Below are positions 6,244 to 6,318 of a stretch of DNA of 6,318 nt, one piece after another (within the stretch, counting starts at the first letter, position 1; each line of letters begins with the position of its first letter). The notes under the pieces are model-generated. The model searched no databases and was not told the origin of the DNA. It saw only the letters and a list, made by a program, of their open reading frames with translations. The DNA is taken from positions 1 to 6,318 of the forward strand of contig JAIERC010000332.1 in assembly GCA_019747165.1 (NCBI GenBank). Reading direction: 5' to 3'. The stretch comes from Sphingomonas sp. (GTDB taxonomy: Bacteria; Pseudomonadota; Alphaproteobacteria; Sphingomonadales; Sphingomonadaceae). The translations under genes were made by a program, and so were the position numbers.

Positions 6244-6318
6244 TGGCGCGCCCGGCAGGAGTCGAACCTGCGGCCTCAAGATTAGAAGTCTCGTGCTCTA
6301 TCCAACTGAGCTACGGGC
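6244..6318 (-). tRNA. tRNA-Arg(TCT), lacking only its first two bases at the window edge
   Basis: The minus strand folds as a full cloverleaf. The D arm is GCTC/GAGC, the anticodon stem is CGAGA/TCTTG (one G-U pair), the anticodon loop is CTTCTAA with anticodon TCT at 6286-6284, and the T arm is GCAGG-TTCGACT-CCTGC. The 3' acceptor strand CGGGCGC (6254-6248) is followed by discriminator G and an encoded CCA (6246-6244). Of the 5' acceptor strand only GCCCG is inside the window; pairing predicts that G and C precede it, giving a 77-base tRNA. It decodes AGA (and by wobble AGG), rare codons in GC-rich genomes. It points toward the DUF885 gene. Confidence 0.97.

Noticed and set aside
6244..6270. 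tRNA 3' end as an integration (att) site for a mobile element carrying the downstream genes
   Set aside because: No integrase gene and no second copy of the tRNA 3' end were found in the window; only the 8-base GGCGCGCC recurs, near 3601, which is uninformative.
6088..6279. Minus-strand open frame of 63 codons between the tRNA and the DUF885 gene
   Set aside because: It runs through the tRNA 3' half and into the DUF885 start, so it is unlikely to encode a protein.

Overview
The window looks like chromosomal DNA from a GC-rich alphaproteobacterium, most likely a sphingomonad or a close relative. This rests on the composition, on dense codirectional packing, and on RutB and racemase sequences that read like alphaproteobacterial and Mycobacterium family members as I remember them. 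No search was possible, so the taxon is an inference. Everything real lies on the minus strand and is read from high to low coordinates.

Layout in transcription order. A tRNA-Arg(TCT) gene (6318-6244) is cut only by the window edge, which removes its first two bases. A 143-base spacer follows; it holds a 24-base imperfect inverted repeat and no strong promoter. Next come an exported DUF885-family zinc metallopeptidase-like protein (6100-4340), a 77-base gap, and an alpha-methylacyl-CoA racemase of the CaiB/BaiF (family III CoA-transferase) fold (4262-3177) with a strong ribosome binding site. A 45-base gap with a 12-base perfect palindrome and a 10-codon mini-ORF precedes an exported penicillin-acylase-type Ntn hydrolase (3131-945). 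rutB (940-215, GTG start) follows after 4 bases, and rutC (218 to the window edge) overlaps rutB by 4 bases.

rutB and rutC belong to the Rut pathway of pyrimidine ring degradation. RutB hydrolyses the ureidoacrylate formed after ring opening by RutA, and RutC removes the resulting aminoacrylate. The acylase-rutB-rutC stretch is so tightly packed that co-translation is likely. What is unusual is that a periplasmic acylase, not rutA, lies directly upstream of rutB. The racemase and the two exported hydrolases may form a scavenging set for acyl-amide or peptide-like substrates, but nothing in the sequence ties them chemically to uracil breakdown.

No CRISPR array, insertion sequence, integrase, toxin-antitoxin pair or phage gene is visible, and all complete genes are intact. 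I see no convincing new system. The points most worth a second look are the gene order around rutB and the small dyad structures in the two gaps.
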